Assembly: GCF_024609215.1 (NCBI RefSeq)
Contig: NZ_JANIPD030000034.1
Coordinates: 163,824-227,823 of the forward strand
DNA from: Curtanaerobium respiraculi
Lineage (GTDB): Bacteria > Actinomycetota > Coriobacteriia > Coriobacteriales > Eggerthellaceae
Length of the DNA stretch: 64,000 nt
Direction of reading: 5' to 3'
Part shown: positions 54,792-62,134 of the stretch, piece by piece
Layout of the letters: each line of letters begins with the position of its first letter
How positions within the stretch are numbered: the stretch's first letter is position 1
Made by a program: the position numbers and the translations under genes
The notes under the pieces: model-generated
Seen by the model: the letters and a program-made list of their open reading frames with translations, nothing else
Database searches by the model: none
What the model was told of the DNA's origin: nothing

Positions 54792-55778
54792 TTATATGGC
54801 GCCTTTGTTTGCAAGCCGCCTGTAATGTTCCCCCAACAACGTTAGCTTGCAGCCTGTGCTTTCCATGGCGGCGTTCCACATATGATCTGCGTCAACGGGT
54901 ACCAGTAGATTCAGGCGGTTGTACTTTTGCAAGACAGCAAAGATGGCATTATGCCTTGAATCGCTCGTCGGCATATCAGGCGCTCTGCCTTCATCACGAG
55001 GCTCATATGAAGGGTCTAGTCGATATACGTAGCCTTCCGAAGGAAAGAATTCGGAGATGCTCCTGAGCTCTTCGACGGCAATAGGAGGAGTTACCTTGCG
55101 CAGGGAAACGAACCTTTCGGTGTTGGTCTTGAATACAGGCCGTTGTTCCCATGCACCAAGAGACTGGTCAATATGCGCATAAACACTTCCTGGTGTAACG
55201 TCGCCAGTCAGATTGGCGGCTGAACCTTTTAGCGCATCTAGTAGGAGGTTGGTGAAGACACCATGATCTCCGATTTCCGTCGACGGTTCATCATCCCTTG
55301 AGGCGGTGAGAATGGTCACTCCGTCGGCAATAGCAGAGTGATTCTCCCGGTTCGGAATCTGCCCTGCAGCTCCAGAAAAACAGCTGTCCAGGATGATAAT
55401 TTTATTCCTGGCAAGAGATCCATTTGCGATGTCAACCAATGTGCGTAGCGACAGTCCCTCGTCGCCTCGCATACATTCTGACGTGATTATGTATCCACCT
55501 GAAGATTCGACGTATCCGTGACCGGCGAAATAGAAGAGGGCTATTTCGGCATCGGTTTTAAAGAGCTTCTCTACATTATCTTTGAGAGTAGCTCTAGTGA
55601 TGACATTATTACCGTCAGCTACGAGCAGCCTTGTGTCAAAGTTCTTGGAACGTTCGGCATCACCGTTTCGTTCCAACAAGCCATTAACTGCGGTTGCATC
55701 AGAAACACAGCATGAGAGCGGGTTGACGTTCTGGTAGTTATCTATACCTACTACTAAAGCTATCCTACTTTCACTCAT
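54792..55778 (-). CDS. Caspase-like (C14) peptidase, effector of a TIR-linked defence pair
   Basis: A 328-residue protein with an N-terminal caspase fold: RIALVVGIDNYQNVNPL, ALFYFAGHGYV with catalytic His87, and IIILDSCFSGAAG with catalytic Cys133, then TILTASRDDEPSTE and GVFTNLLLDAL. The last 95 residues (SEFFPSEGYVYRLDPSYEP onward) belong to no family I know and could be a ligand sensor or substrate adaptor. It starts eight bases past the TIR gene stop with no separate ribosome site, so it depends on coupled translation. With the TIR gene it resembles caspase-coupled Thoeris defence: a TIR signal activates a protease that kills the infected cell. Confidence 0.88.
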   Translation of the reverse strand: MSESRIALVVGIDNYQNVNPLSCCVSDATAVNGLLERNGDAERSKNFDTRLLVADGNNVITRATLKDNVEKLFKTDAEIALFYFAGHGYVESSGGYIITSECMRGDEGLSLRTLVDIANGSLARNKIIILDSCFSGAAGQIPNRENHSAIADGVTILTASRDDEPSTEIGDHGVFTNLLLDALKGSAANLTGDVTPGSVYAHIDQSLGAWEQRPVFKTNTERFVSLRKVTPPIAVEELRSISEFFPSEGYVYRLDPSYEPRDEGRAPDMPTSDSRHNAIFAVLQKYNRLNLLVPVDADHMWNAAMESTGCKLTLLGEHYRRLANKGAI

Positions 55779-55783
55779 CGCAA

Positions 55784-56152
55784 TCACAGACTGTCAATGA
55801 AGTCTTCGATATGTTCCCAAGTCCAGGAGACAGTTCGCACGCCCTGCAAGTTAGTACGGTCGTTTGAATAAGCCCACACGCCCAGTACCGGCACACCTTC
55901 TTCGTGGGCGCATTGAATTTCCCATTTTTGCCCGCTTGAGCTAAGAGAGTTCTTGCTGACAAGAGCAATGACTCCATCAGAACGCTTGATGCGAGTACGT
56001 ACCTTGTCTTTCCAACCAGTGAGATATGCCTCTTTGACAGACATATCTATGTATTCAAAAGGAGATAGCGTATTGAGGGACTGTCCCTTGAGCAGGTCTC
56101 TCTGATGTTCGTCCTCTATTGCGAATGCAACAAACACCGTTTTGTTTCTCAT
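55784..56152 (-). CDS. TIR-like domain protein (ThsB type), signal-producing partner
   Basis: A 122-residue single-domain protein of the MTH538/ThsB TIR-like family. It opens KTVFVAFAIEDEHQRDLL, has YLTGWKDKVRTRIKRSDGVIALVSKNSLSSSGQKWEIQCA with Glu78 in the WEI segment as the likely NAD-cleaving residue, and ends in GVWAYSNDRTNLQGV. In Thoeris defence ThsB-like TIRs turn NAD+ into a cyclic ADP-ribose-type signal upon phage infection. The ATG at 56152 has GGAAGGA six bases upstream; a perfect TATAAT box lies at 56194-56199. It is the first gene of a two-gene operon with the caspase-like effector. Confidence 0.87.
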   Translation of the reverse strand: MRNKTVFVAFAIEDEHQRDLLKGQSLNTLSPFEYIDMSVKEAYLTGWKDKVRTRIKRSDGVIALVSKNSLSSSGQKWEIQCAHEEGVPVLGVWAYSNDRTNLQGVRTVSWTWEHIEDFIDSL

Positions 56153-56193
56153 GCTCAATCCTTCCTGAGCGGTGCTCAAAATCATACGAATTC

Positions 56194-56199
56194 ATTATA
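56194..56199 (-). promoter_or_regulatory. -10 box of the TIR-caspase operon
   Basis: TATAAT on the minus strand, 41 bases before the TIR start codon. No good -35. The mob operator is 46 bases further upstream and may not affect it. Confidence 0.55.
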
Positions 56200-56244
56200 A
56201 ATGATACCCACCACGAAATATTTCATGTACCTCCCTTATAGCAA

Positions 56245-56268
56245 ATACAGCACGATTTCGTGCTGTAT
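56245..56268. promoter_or_regulatory. Operator 4 in the mobC promoter
   Basis: Arms ATACAGCACG and CGTGCTGTAT around ATTT, the same arms as operator 3 before the integrase. It ends six bases before the TACAAT box of the mob promoter, covering the -35 position. Confidence 0.8.
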
Positions 56269-56273
56269 CGTGG

Positions 56274-56279
56274 TACAAT
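56274..56279 (+). promoter_or_regulatory. Extended -10 of the mob operon promoter
   Basis: TACAAT preceded by TG plus one base, 219 bases before mobC. Operator 4 occupies the -35 zone. Confidence 0.6.
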
Positions 56280-56297
56280 CCAAACGATAGCAAGCTT

Positions 56298-56329
56298 CCT
56301 ATGTCGTACGCACAAGGCGCACGCATAGG
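56298..56329. other. Inverted repeat, possible oriT element
   Basis: CCTATG-T-CGT and ACG-CATAGG arms around 13 bases. Inverted repeats of this size flank the nic site in many mobilisation origins; no nic consensus is claimed. Confidence 0.4.
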
Positions 56330-56453
56330 GCTTGGGTCGGTGGCGGCAATAAACCCTTCGTCAGCGCATGCGTTGCCGTGGGGGCCGTCTTGCGACCGAG
56401 CGTCGCGGCCCTCCGGCCGATGACGCTGCGGGGGATGCCCCGCGCCCCTGGGA

Positions 56454-56478
56454 GGCAGGTGCCCTCCGAGCACCTGCC
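56454..56478 (+). other. Hairpin in the mobC leader
   Basis: GGCAGGTGC and GCACCTGCC form a perfect nine-bp stem with a seven-base loop, 19 bases before mobC. It may tune mobC translation or be part of oriT. Confidence 0.6.
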
Positions 56479-56497
56479 CTGAAGACGAGGAACAACG

Positions 56498-56905
56498 ATG
56501 AGCGGACGCTGCGAGCGCGTATATGTGAGGCTCACGCCCGGCGAGAAGGACCGGGCGCTCGACTTCGCGTCGCGAAACGGCCTCACCGTCTCGCAGCTCG
56601 TTCGCGTGCTCATCCAGCTGCCCGCCGACTGCACGGTGGAAGGCGCCCGCACCGCCGTGGTGCTCGACCGCGCCTCCGCATGCAGGCTCGAGCGCGAGAT
56701 GCGCCGCTGGGGCAACCACTACAACCAGGCCGTGCACGCGCTCAACCGCATCGCCTACTACGCCGAGCGCGGCAGCCTCAGGACCGACGAGGCGCAGCGG
56801 CTGCTGAGCGTCGCGGCGGGAAAGCTGGAGGATTTGAACGTCGCCGTCGTGCAGCTGCGCGAGGAGACGCATGGCATCTGCAGCCACGCGATCGTGGGCG
56901 TGTAG
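56498..56905 (+). CDS. mobC: MobC-like relaxosome accessory protein
   Basis: A 135-residue DNA-binding protein that helps the relaxase open the transfer origin. The N-terminal half has an RHH-like start (ERVYVRLTPGEKDRALDFASRNGLTVSQLVRVLI). The C-terminal half carries the MobC helix LEREMRRWGNHYNQAVHALNRIAYYAERG followed by LLSVAAGKLEDLNVAVVQLRE. It is transcribed from the operator-controlled promoter and ends two bases before the relaxase start, so expression is coupled. Confidence 0.88.
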   Translation: MSGRCERVYVRLTPGEKDRALDFASRNGLTVSQLVRVLIQLPADCTVEGARTAVVLDRASACRLEREMRRWGNHYNQAVHALNRIAYYAERGSLRTDEAQRLLSVAAGKLEDLNVAVVQLREETHGICSHAIVGV

Positions 56906-56907
56906 CC

Positions 56908-58164
56908 GTGCCCTACGTGAAGTGCATATCCGGCCATACGAGCGCCCGTGCCGTGCAGCGCTACCTCGAGAGGGGCGGACGCGCCCTGGCGACCGACTTC
57001 CTGAACATCGACGCCCCGGTCTCCGGGGTGAGGAATGGCCTCGAGGACCACGGGCGCATCGACTGGTGGCGCGAGATGGACCGCACGCGCGCCGCCTTCG
57101 GAAACGATGCCGCCTGGAACGGACACCGCGCGCGGACGTGGAAGCACTACATACTTTCGCCGAACCCCACAGACGGCATCGAGCTCCCGCGCCTGCGCAG
57201 GCTCGCCACCGCGTGGGCCAAGGAGAACTTCGGCGACTACGAGGTGGCGATCGTCTACCACGACGACAACGAGGGCCGCATCCCACACGCCCACGTCGTC
57301 GTCAACAACACGAATCTCGCGACGGGACGGCGCATCCAGGAGCCCGACCCGAGGGCGGTGAAGCGCTCGGTGCAGAAGCTCGCGCGCGACATGGGGCTCT
57401 CGTGCTTCGAGGACGCGCCCCACCCATCCGCATCTCGGCGGACACGCGCGGCTAGGCCGCGCCAGCGCGTTCACATAGGGCGCGCGGAGCGTGAGCTCGC
57501 CTTCAAGGGAGTGTACTCCTGGGTATCGGACATCCGCTCGCGCGTGGCCATCGCGCGCATGGTGGCGAGGAGCGAGGGCGAGTTCGAGAGCGTGCTCTCC
57601 GCCATGGGCGTCACGGTCTCGGAGAACTCCGCCAAGGCCGCGCATCGCGACTGGGTCTACGCCCTGGCGGATCAGCCCACGAGAAGGGTCGGCGGGGAGC
57701 GCCTCGGCCTGTCGTTCTCCCGCGAGTCGCTGGAGCGGCGCTTCGCGACTGGGGCTGCGGGTCGGCTTGCCGACGCTACGGAGCGCAGGCTCTACGAGTT
57801 TGCCCGCGAGGCATGCGACCTCGGCGACGTGGAGGAGCTGCGCCGCCTCGCAGACGCCGTGTCCGTGTGCGAGGCGGTGGGGGCGAGGAGCATGGACGAC
57901 CTCGCCCATGCGATGGGACGCCTGCCCGAGGGCTTGGATGCCGCAAGGGCTGCGGCGGCCGTGGCCTACGTCTCCGAGAAGGGACTCCTTCCCCGCCACG
58001 GCGCACGTGGAGCTCAGAGGCGCGCCCGCGCGCCAGAAAGGTCCTGGGAGAAGGACCGGCCCGCATGGATGAGGAATAGAGACGGCGACGTGCGGCATCA
58101 GGAGCCGCAGGCGCCACGCAAGCAGAGGGAAAACCGCGACGGAAGGGGCGGAGATGCTCGTTAA
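56908..58164 (+). CDS. mobA: Relaxase, MobA/VirD2 family
   Basis: Nicks DNA at oriT and pilots the strand into the recipient. With the GTG start at 56908 (two bases after mobC) the protein has 418 residues. The His motif is GRIPHAHVVVNNTN, with KHYILSPNPTDGIELPRLRRLATAWAKENF before it; the likely nucleophilic Tyr is in AVQRYLERGGR near residue 19. The C-terminal half (SWVSDIRSRVAIARMVARSEGEFESVLSAMGVTVSENS and onward) is variable and Arg/Ala-rich. It overlaps the following gene by 11 bases. A longer in-frame upstream extension runs through mobC and is not real. Confidence 0.9.
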   Translation: MPYVKCISGHTSARAVQRYLERGGRALATDFLNIDAPVSGVRNGLEDHGRIDWWREMDRTRAAFGNDAAWNGHRARTWKHYILSPNPTDGIELPRLRRLATAWAKENFGDYEVAIVYHDDNEGRIPHAHVVVNNTNLATGRRIQEPDPRAVKRSVQKLARDMGLSCFEDAPHPSASRRTRAARPRQRVHIGRAERELAFKGVYSWVSDIRSRVAIARMVARSEGEFESVLSAMGVTVSENSAKAAHRDWVYALADQPTRRVGGERLGLSFSRESLERRFATGAAGRLADATERRLYEFAREACDLGDVEELRRLADAVSVCEAVGARSMDDLAHAMGRLPEGLDAARAAAAVAYVSEKGLLPRHGARGAQRRARAPERSWEKDRPAWMRNRDGDVRHQEPQAPRKQRENRDGRGGDAR

Positions 58165-58720
58165 GACCTACTACAGCACAGGGCACCTCGACGTGTTCGA
58201 TACCGCGACGCTGACGGACACGTCGCCCTTCAAGGGCAATGTGCTCACGGACTACGCGCTCGAGGTCGCAGATGCGCGAGGCGGCAGGGCGCTCTGGCTC
58301 GACCTCTTCTACTACGAGGCGGCTGACGCCTACAGGGGCGACACGAACCCGCACGGCCTGCCCGTGGCGCGGCGCAGGGACGGATGGTCTTGCGTGCTCG
58401 CCGACGAGGAGGACCTGAAGACGCTCATCAAGGTGAGCGTCGACGGTGAGGACGTCCTTCTGCGCCAGGGGGACGAGTTCGTGGACGCGCTGAGGCTGAA
58501 GGCGGCCTCCGACGCGGCATGGCGCACCAACCCGGCGGCGGTGGCCACGCACGACTACTGCCTCGCGGCGGACGACGAATGCGACCCTTGCGAGGCCATC
58601 GGATATTCGGAGAGCGCCTACGAGCGCGTGGCCACGATGCAGCGCAGGACTTCAGTTCCTGATGACCGTCAGGAAGACATAGAAGGAGCTGACGATGAGA
58701 ACCGTTTTGAGGATCGCTAG
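58154..58720 (+). CDS. Hypothetical protein downstream of the relaxase
   Basis: A 188-residue acidic protein. The first 70 residues are beta-rich (MLVKTYYSTGHLDVFDTATLTDTSPFKGNVL, then ALWLDLFYYEAADAYRG), and the C-terminus has a Cys-containing acidic patch (DDECDPCEA) and a charged tail. No family is recognised. It overlaps the relaxase by 11 bases and is thus part of the mobilisation operon; similar small genes follow relaxases in actinobacterial elements. Confidence 0.65.
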   Translation: MLVKTYYSTGHLDVFDTATLTDTSPFKGNVLTDYALEVADARGGRALWLDLFYYEAADAYRGDTNPHGLPVARRRDGWSCVLADEEDLKTLIKVSVDGEDVLLRQGDEFVDALRLKAASDAAWRTNPAAVATHDYCLAADDECDPCEAIGYSESAYERVATMQRRTSVPDDRQEDIEGADDENRFEDR

Positions 58721-58802
58721 GTTGTTGTTCAAGGCCGTGTTCAGGTGGATGTGAGATTGGGACATGGGCGGTAGAATGGAACATGCGAAGATGGGAGGGA
58801 AG

Positions 58803-59783
58803 ATGGCGGGAGACATGAGGACGCGAAAGCCGATGCTCACGGCGAAACAGTTGGTCGGGCATCTGAAGTCCAGGGGCGTGGCGTTCGAGCTCTGTCCAGA
58901 GGCAGACGCGGTGGCGTACCTCTCGGACGCGAACAACTACCTCAGGGCGGCGGCCTACAGGAAGCTCTACTTCCGCCAGGTCGACGGCGACAACCCTGGC
59001 GACTACGTGAACCTCGACTTTAAGGACCTGGTGGAGCTCTCCGCGATAGACCGGCGCCTGCGCGAGGCGCTCCTCTCCGCGACCATAGACGTCGAGCACT
59101 TCGCCAAGCTGCGCCTGCTGCGCATGTGCGAGGAGCATAACGAGGACGGCTACGCGATCGTCTCCGACTACCTCGCGTCGATAGGCGAGAAGCAGCGCTC
59201 CCGGATCGAGGGCGCGCTTGCTGCCAGGGGCGGCGAAGGGCGCGCGCACGACGAGTACTCCGGCGACCTCATCGCCCACTATGCCGCCGGGTATCCCATC
59301 TGGGTGTTTCTTGAGGTGACCGAGTTCGGCGTGCTCGTCGACCTCTGGCGCTATTGCGCCGGGAGGTGGAACGAGCAGGAAATGCGAGACGAGCACTACG
59401 TCCTCAAGAGCGTCAAGGCTCTCCGAAACGCTTGCGCGCACAACAGCCTGATCGTGAACGGGTTCTCGAGCAGCGCCAAGAGGGCTGGTTACCAAGCGTC
59501 CAGGGCGGTCACGACTTCGCTTGCAGAACACGGCATGACGAAGACAAAGTCGAGACGCGCCAAGCTCAGGAACCTCAGGGTCGCTCAGATCGCCGCCACG
59601 CTTTACTCGGTGAGGGAATTCTGCACGCGAGAGCCCACGAGGGAAAGGCACGCGGCCCGCCTCGCAGAGGTAAGGCGCTACGCCGAGGGCTGCGGCGTGC
59701 TCTCCCGCGCCAACGACGGGATTGTGTCGTTCTTCGACTTCATCTGGAGGTTGGTTGACATTTGGCTCTCCGACGGCTCATAA
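58803..59783 (+). CDS. Abi-family (Abi_2-like) HEPN protein, putative abortive infection RNase
   Basis: A 326-residue protein of the Abi_2 (AbiD/AbiF) family. The N-terminal part has PMLTAKQLVGHLKSRGVAFE and LSDANNYLRAAAYRKLYF; the middle LVELSAIDRRLREALLSATIDVEHFAKLRLL; and near residue 207 VKALRNACAHNSLI, where Arg-x4-His is the catalytic HEPN RNase motif. Such proteins stop translation when a phage or transfer event is sensed. The ATG at 58803 follows GGGAGGG; ATGs at 58764 and 58776 are alternatives. It stands behind the relaxase operon and may be co-transcribed. Confidence 0.8.
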   Translation: MAGDMRTRKPMLTAKQLVGHLKSRGVAFELCPEADAVAYLSDANNYLRAAAYRKLYFRQVDGDNPGDYVNLDFKDLVELSAIDRRLREALLSATIDVEHFAKLRLLRMCEEHNEDGYAIVSDYLASIGEKQRSRIEGALAARGGEGRAHDEYSGDLIAHYAAGYPIWVFLEVTEFGVLVDLWRYCAGRWNEQEMRDEHYVLKSVKALRNACAHNSLIVNGFSSSAKRAGYQASRAVTTSLAEHGMTKTKSRRAKLRNLRVAQIAATLYSVREFCTREPTRERHAARLAEVRRYAEGCGVLSRANDGIVSFFDFIWRLVDIWLSDGS

Positions 59784-59863
59784 TACAGACACATGGAAAA
59801 CCTTAGGGTTTTGTAAGGGCGGGACCCACTGGGCCTCGCTCTAGTTTTTTTATGGGGGCAAAT

Positions 59864-59902
59864 AAGGAGTGCGCACCGGAGATTCGCGATGCGCGCTCCT
59901 TT
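59864..59902. terminator. Bidirectional terminator between the Abi gene and the surface-protein gene
   Basis: AAGGAGTGCGCA and TGCGCGCTCCTT arms close a 15-base loop between two convergent genes. A TTTTTTT run 13 bases to its left could serve the rightward transcript; on the minus strand the stem is followed by ATTT. Confidence 0.65.
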
Positions 59903-59929
59903 CGTGTCTATGGGTGTTGGCAGCTGGTC

Positions 59930-62050
59930 CTAGGCTTCAGCTACAGTCTCGTCATTAGCCTCCTTACGGGTCGTCATACCCTTCCTGCACCTGACGGCAA
60001 GGGCCCCGGCTACGCAGGCCGCTGCTGCGGCGGCGAGGCTGGTGGGTAGGAGGGAGGCGGTATCTCCGGTCTGGGGCAGCTTACCGCCGCCGTGCTCCTC
60101 GGAGGGAGGCGTCGCGGGAGGGGTCTCGGGCGGCACGAGCTCGACCGTCTGCCCCTCGTCGTCGATGTCGGCGTGGGAGGCGACCTCTTCCCCGTCCTGC
60201 TTCAGGCTCTCAAACGCGACGATCGCGTGCCCGCCAAGGGCGCTGCCGTCGAACTCGAAGGTCACGTCCACCGAGCCACTGGGGGCCTCTGGCGTGAACG
60301 CGATCGTGGAGTTCACGTCGCGGCCGTCCGACTGCACGGGCTGCCCGGTCTCCTTGTCCACGAGCGTGCCGGTGAGCGTGTACTCCTTGCCGGGCGTGAG
60401 GCCTGTGTAGGAGACGGTGTCCACGAGGGTCACGGTGTCGTCTGCCACAGCCTCGTGGTCGCCGTCGTCGGCGTCGGTAGCCTCGGTGCTCACCGCGGGG
60501 CCCGCTGGGTCCTCAATGGTGCCCAGGTTGATCTTCACGGAGTCGCGGTAGACCGTGACGTCGAAGGCGGGGATGAGCGCGCGGCCGGCGTTGGAGTCGC
60601 AGCGCTGCTCCTCCATCGTGTAGGTGTCGTAGAGGAGCGCTCCCTTGGAGTCGTCGGGCTCCGACGTGCCGAACCAGATGCCGGATCCGGACGTGCCGCC
60701 GTTGGTGTCCGCCGTGTGGGCGTTCCAGCTCGCCGCCGTGGAGGCGTAGCCGTTGGTGTCGGTTACGATGACATGGCTCTCGCCGGTGGTCTTGCTGGTG
60801 ATCTTGAAGGGCACGCTTGCCAGGCGGCTGTAGTCGCCTTCGCCCACCTTCACGAGCTCCACGTCGCCGCGCTTCACCTGTTCGGTGAACTCTCCGTCGG
60901 GCGCGAGCTCGAACACGGCCTCGTGGCCCGCGTCCTCGGCGGTCACGGTAAGGACGTGCTCCTCCGTGTCGGGCAGGTAGCCCTCGGGCGCCTTGGTCTC
61001 GCGTACCGTGACGGTGCCGAGCGGGATGCCCTCGAAGACGATGCGCGCGCCCTCGGTCGTGCCCCTCACGGTCTTGGTGCCGCTGTCGTAGGCGTAGGTC
61101 GCCTCGTACTCCGCCCCGTCGAGCGTGGCCGCGCCCTGGGGCACCGCCTCGCCGGTCTCCGAGTCCTTCTTCACGAGGACGAGCCTCACGGTGACGGGGG
61201 CGTCCTCGGCACCCACGAAGGCATCTGCTCCATCGATAACGACGGTCTTGGCCTCGTCGGAGAGTGCGTAGCCCGCAGGGGCCTCCATCTCGCGCACGGT
61301 GTAGGCGCCGTCGGGAAGGCGCATGTCGGTCGTCCCGTGACCGTCTGCGTCCGTGGTGATGCGGGCCACGAGCGCCTCTCCCTTATAGACGCCGTAGACG
61401 GCTCCTGCGAGCGAGTACTGGGCGTTGCCTGCGGTCATCTTGGCGTCGGCGGATCCCTTATCGAGCAGGATGTTCCATCCCGGCTTGGCGACAAGCATGG
61501 ACTGCACGGCGGGCTTCCCCGCCACGAAGCACACGGTGCCGCGCCCGTCGATGGCGGCGTCCCCGCCCTGATATGCCTTCGCCTCTCCGGCGAGGCTCTC
61601 TGCGGCCGCGACCATGGCGGGGTCGGCGTCCGCGAAGTCGCCTTCGCTGGCCGTTCCAGAGGCGAGCCACACGGCCATCTGCGTCACGGCCTGGGCCTCG
61701 GCGTCGCTCCACTTGGTTCCCCCGATCTCGCTGGTCATGGGATACCCCTTGGCGAGGAGGTAGTCCTCCTCGTGCGTGGCCTCCCGGATGTCGGTGTAGT
61801 CCTGGCCGGCGCGTCCCGGGCCGTGGGCGCCGTGGTCGTAGCAGTAGGACACCTGCCCGCCCGACGTGCGGTAGCCCACGCCCTCGTTCACGGGCGCGTA
61901 GCCGCCCTCTATCTCGTAGCTGCTGATGTGCACGCCGCCCGTGTCGGCGTAGGCGGTCGCGTGCGGGAGCAGGGGCACCGCCGCGAGCACCGCCGCCACG
62001 ACGGCGGCGACGATTCGCCTGAGCGCCCTTCTCCGTCTCGTTCTCTCCAT
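59930..62050 (-). CDS. LPQTG cell-wall-anchored surface protein (thioester and VaFE-type domains)
   Basis: A 706-residue exported protein. A signal peptide (RRIVAAVVAAVLAAVPLLPHATA) is followed by a likely thioester domain (GGQVSYCYDHGAHGPG with Cys, and Gln later in QAVTQMAVWLASG). SpaA-like prealbumin folds follow (YSLAGAVYGVYKGEALVARITTDADGHG and VPFKITSKTTGESHVIVTDTNGYAS), then a VaFE-type repeat (VDTVSYTGLTPGKEYTLTGTLVDKETGQPV to VAFESL). It ends KLPQTGD, a membrane helix and basic residues, so sortase attaches it to the wall. In a conjugative element it probably mediates cell contact. The ATG at 62050 has AAGGA seven bases upstream; one 17 codons earlier is possible. Confidence 0.9.
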   Translation of the reverse strand: MERTRRRRALRRIVAAVVAAVLAAVPLLPHATAYADTGGVHISSYEIEGGYAPVNEGVGYRTSGGQVSYCYDHGAHGPGRAGQDYTDIREATHEEDYLLAKGYPMTSEIGGTKWSDAEAQAVTQMAVWLASGTASEGDFADADPAMVAAAESLAGEAKAYQGGDAAIDGRGTVCFVAGKPAVQSMLVAKPGWNILLDKGSADAKMTAGNAQYSLAGAVYGVYKGEALVARITTDADGHGTTDMRLPDGAYTVREMEAPAGYALSDEAKTVVIDGADAFVGAEDAPVTVRLVLVKKDSETGEAVPQGAATLDGAEYEATYAYDSGTKTVRGTTEGARIVFEGIPLGTVTVRETKAPEGYLPDTEEHVLTVTAEDAGHEAVFELAPDGEFTEQVKRGDVELVKVGEGDYSRLASVPFKITSKTTGESHVIVTDTNGYASTAASWNAHTADTNGGTSGSGIWFGTSEPDDSKGALLYDTYTMEEQRCDSNAGRALIPAFDVTVYRDSVKINLGTIEDPAGPAVSTEATDADDGDHEAVADDTVTLVDTVSYTGLTPGKEYTLTGTLVDKETGQPVQSDGRDVNSTIAFTPEAPSGSVDVTFEFDGSALGGHAIVAFESLKQDGEEVASHADIDDEGQTVELVPPETPPATPPSEEHGGGKLPQTGDTASLLPTSLAAAAAACVAGALAVRCRKGMTTRKEANDETVAEA

Positions 62051-62134
62051 CTCTCGTTCCTTCTTGTCGTGGTTGACCCTTATCGCCGACGCTTGTTTCA
62101 TTTCCTCACGGCCCCATGGCGAAACCTTCCCCCT

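Larger units (their letters stand above)
56153..56497. other. Regulatory region between the TIR operon and mobC; candidate oriT
   Basis: This 345-base region holds the leftward TIR promoter, the operator and promoter for the mob operon (56245-56279), an inverted repeat at 56298-56329 and a strong hairpin at 56454-56478. Transfer origins of MobC/relaxase elements commonly lie just before mobC, so oriT is expected here, but no nic site can be assigned. Confidence 0.5.
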
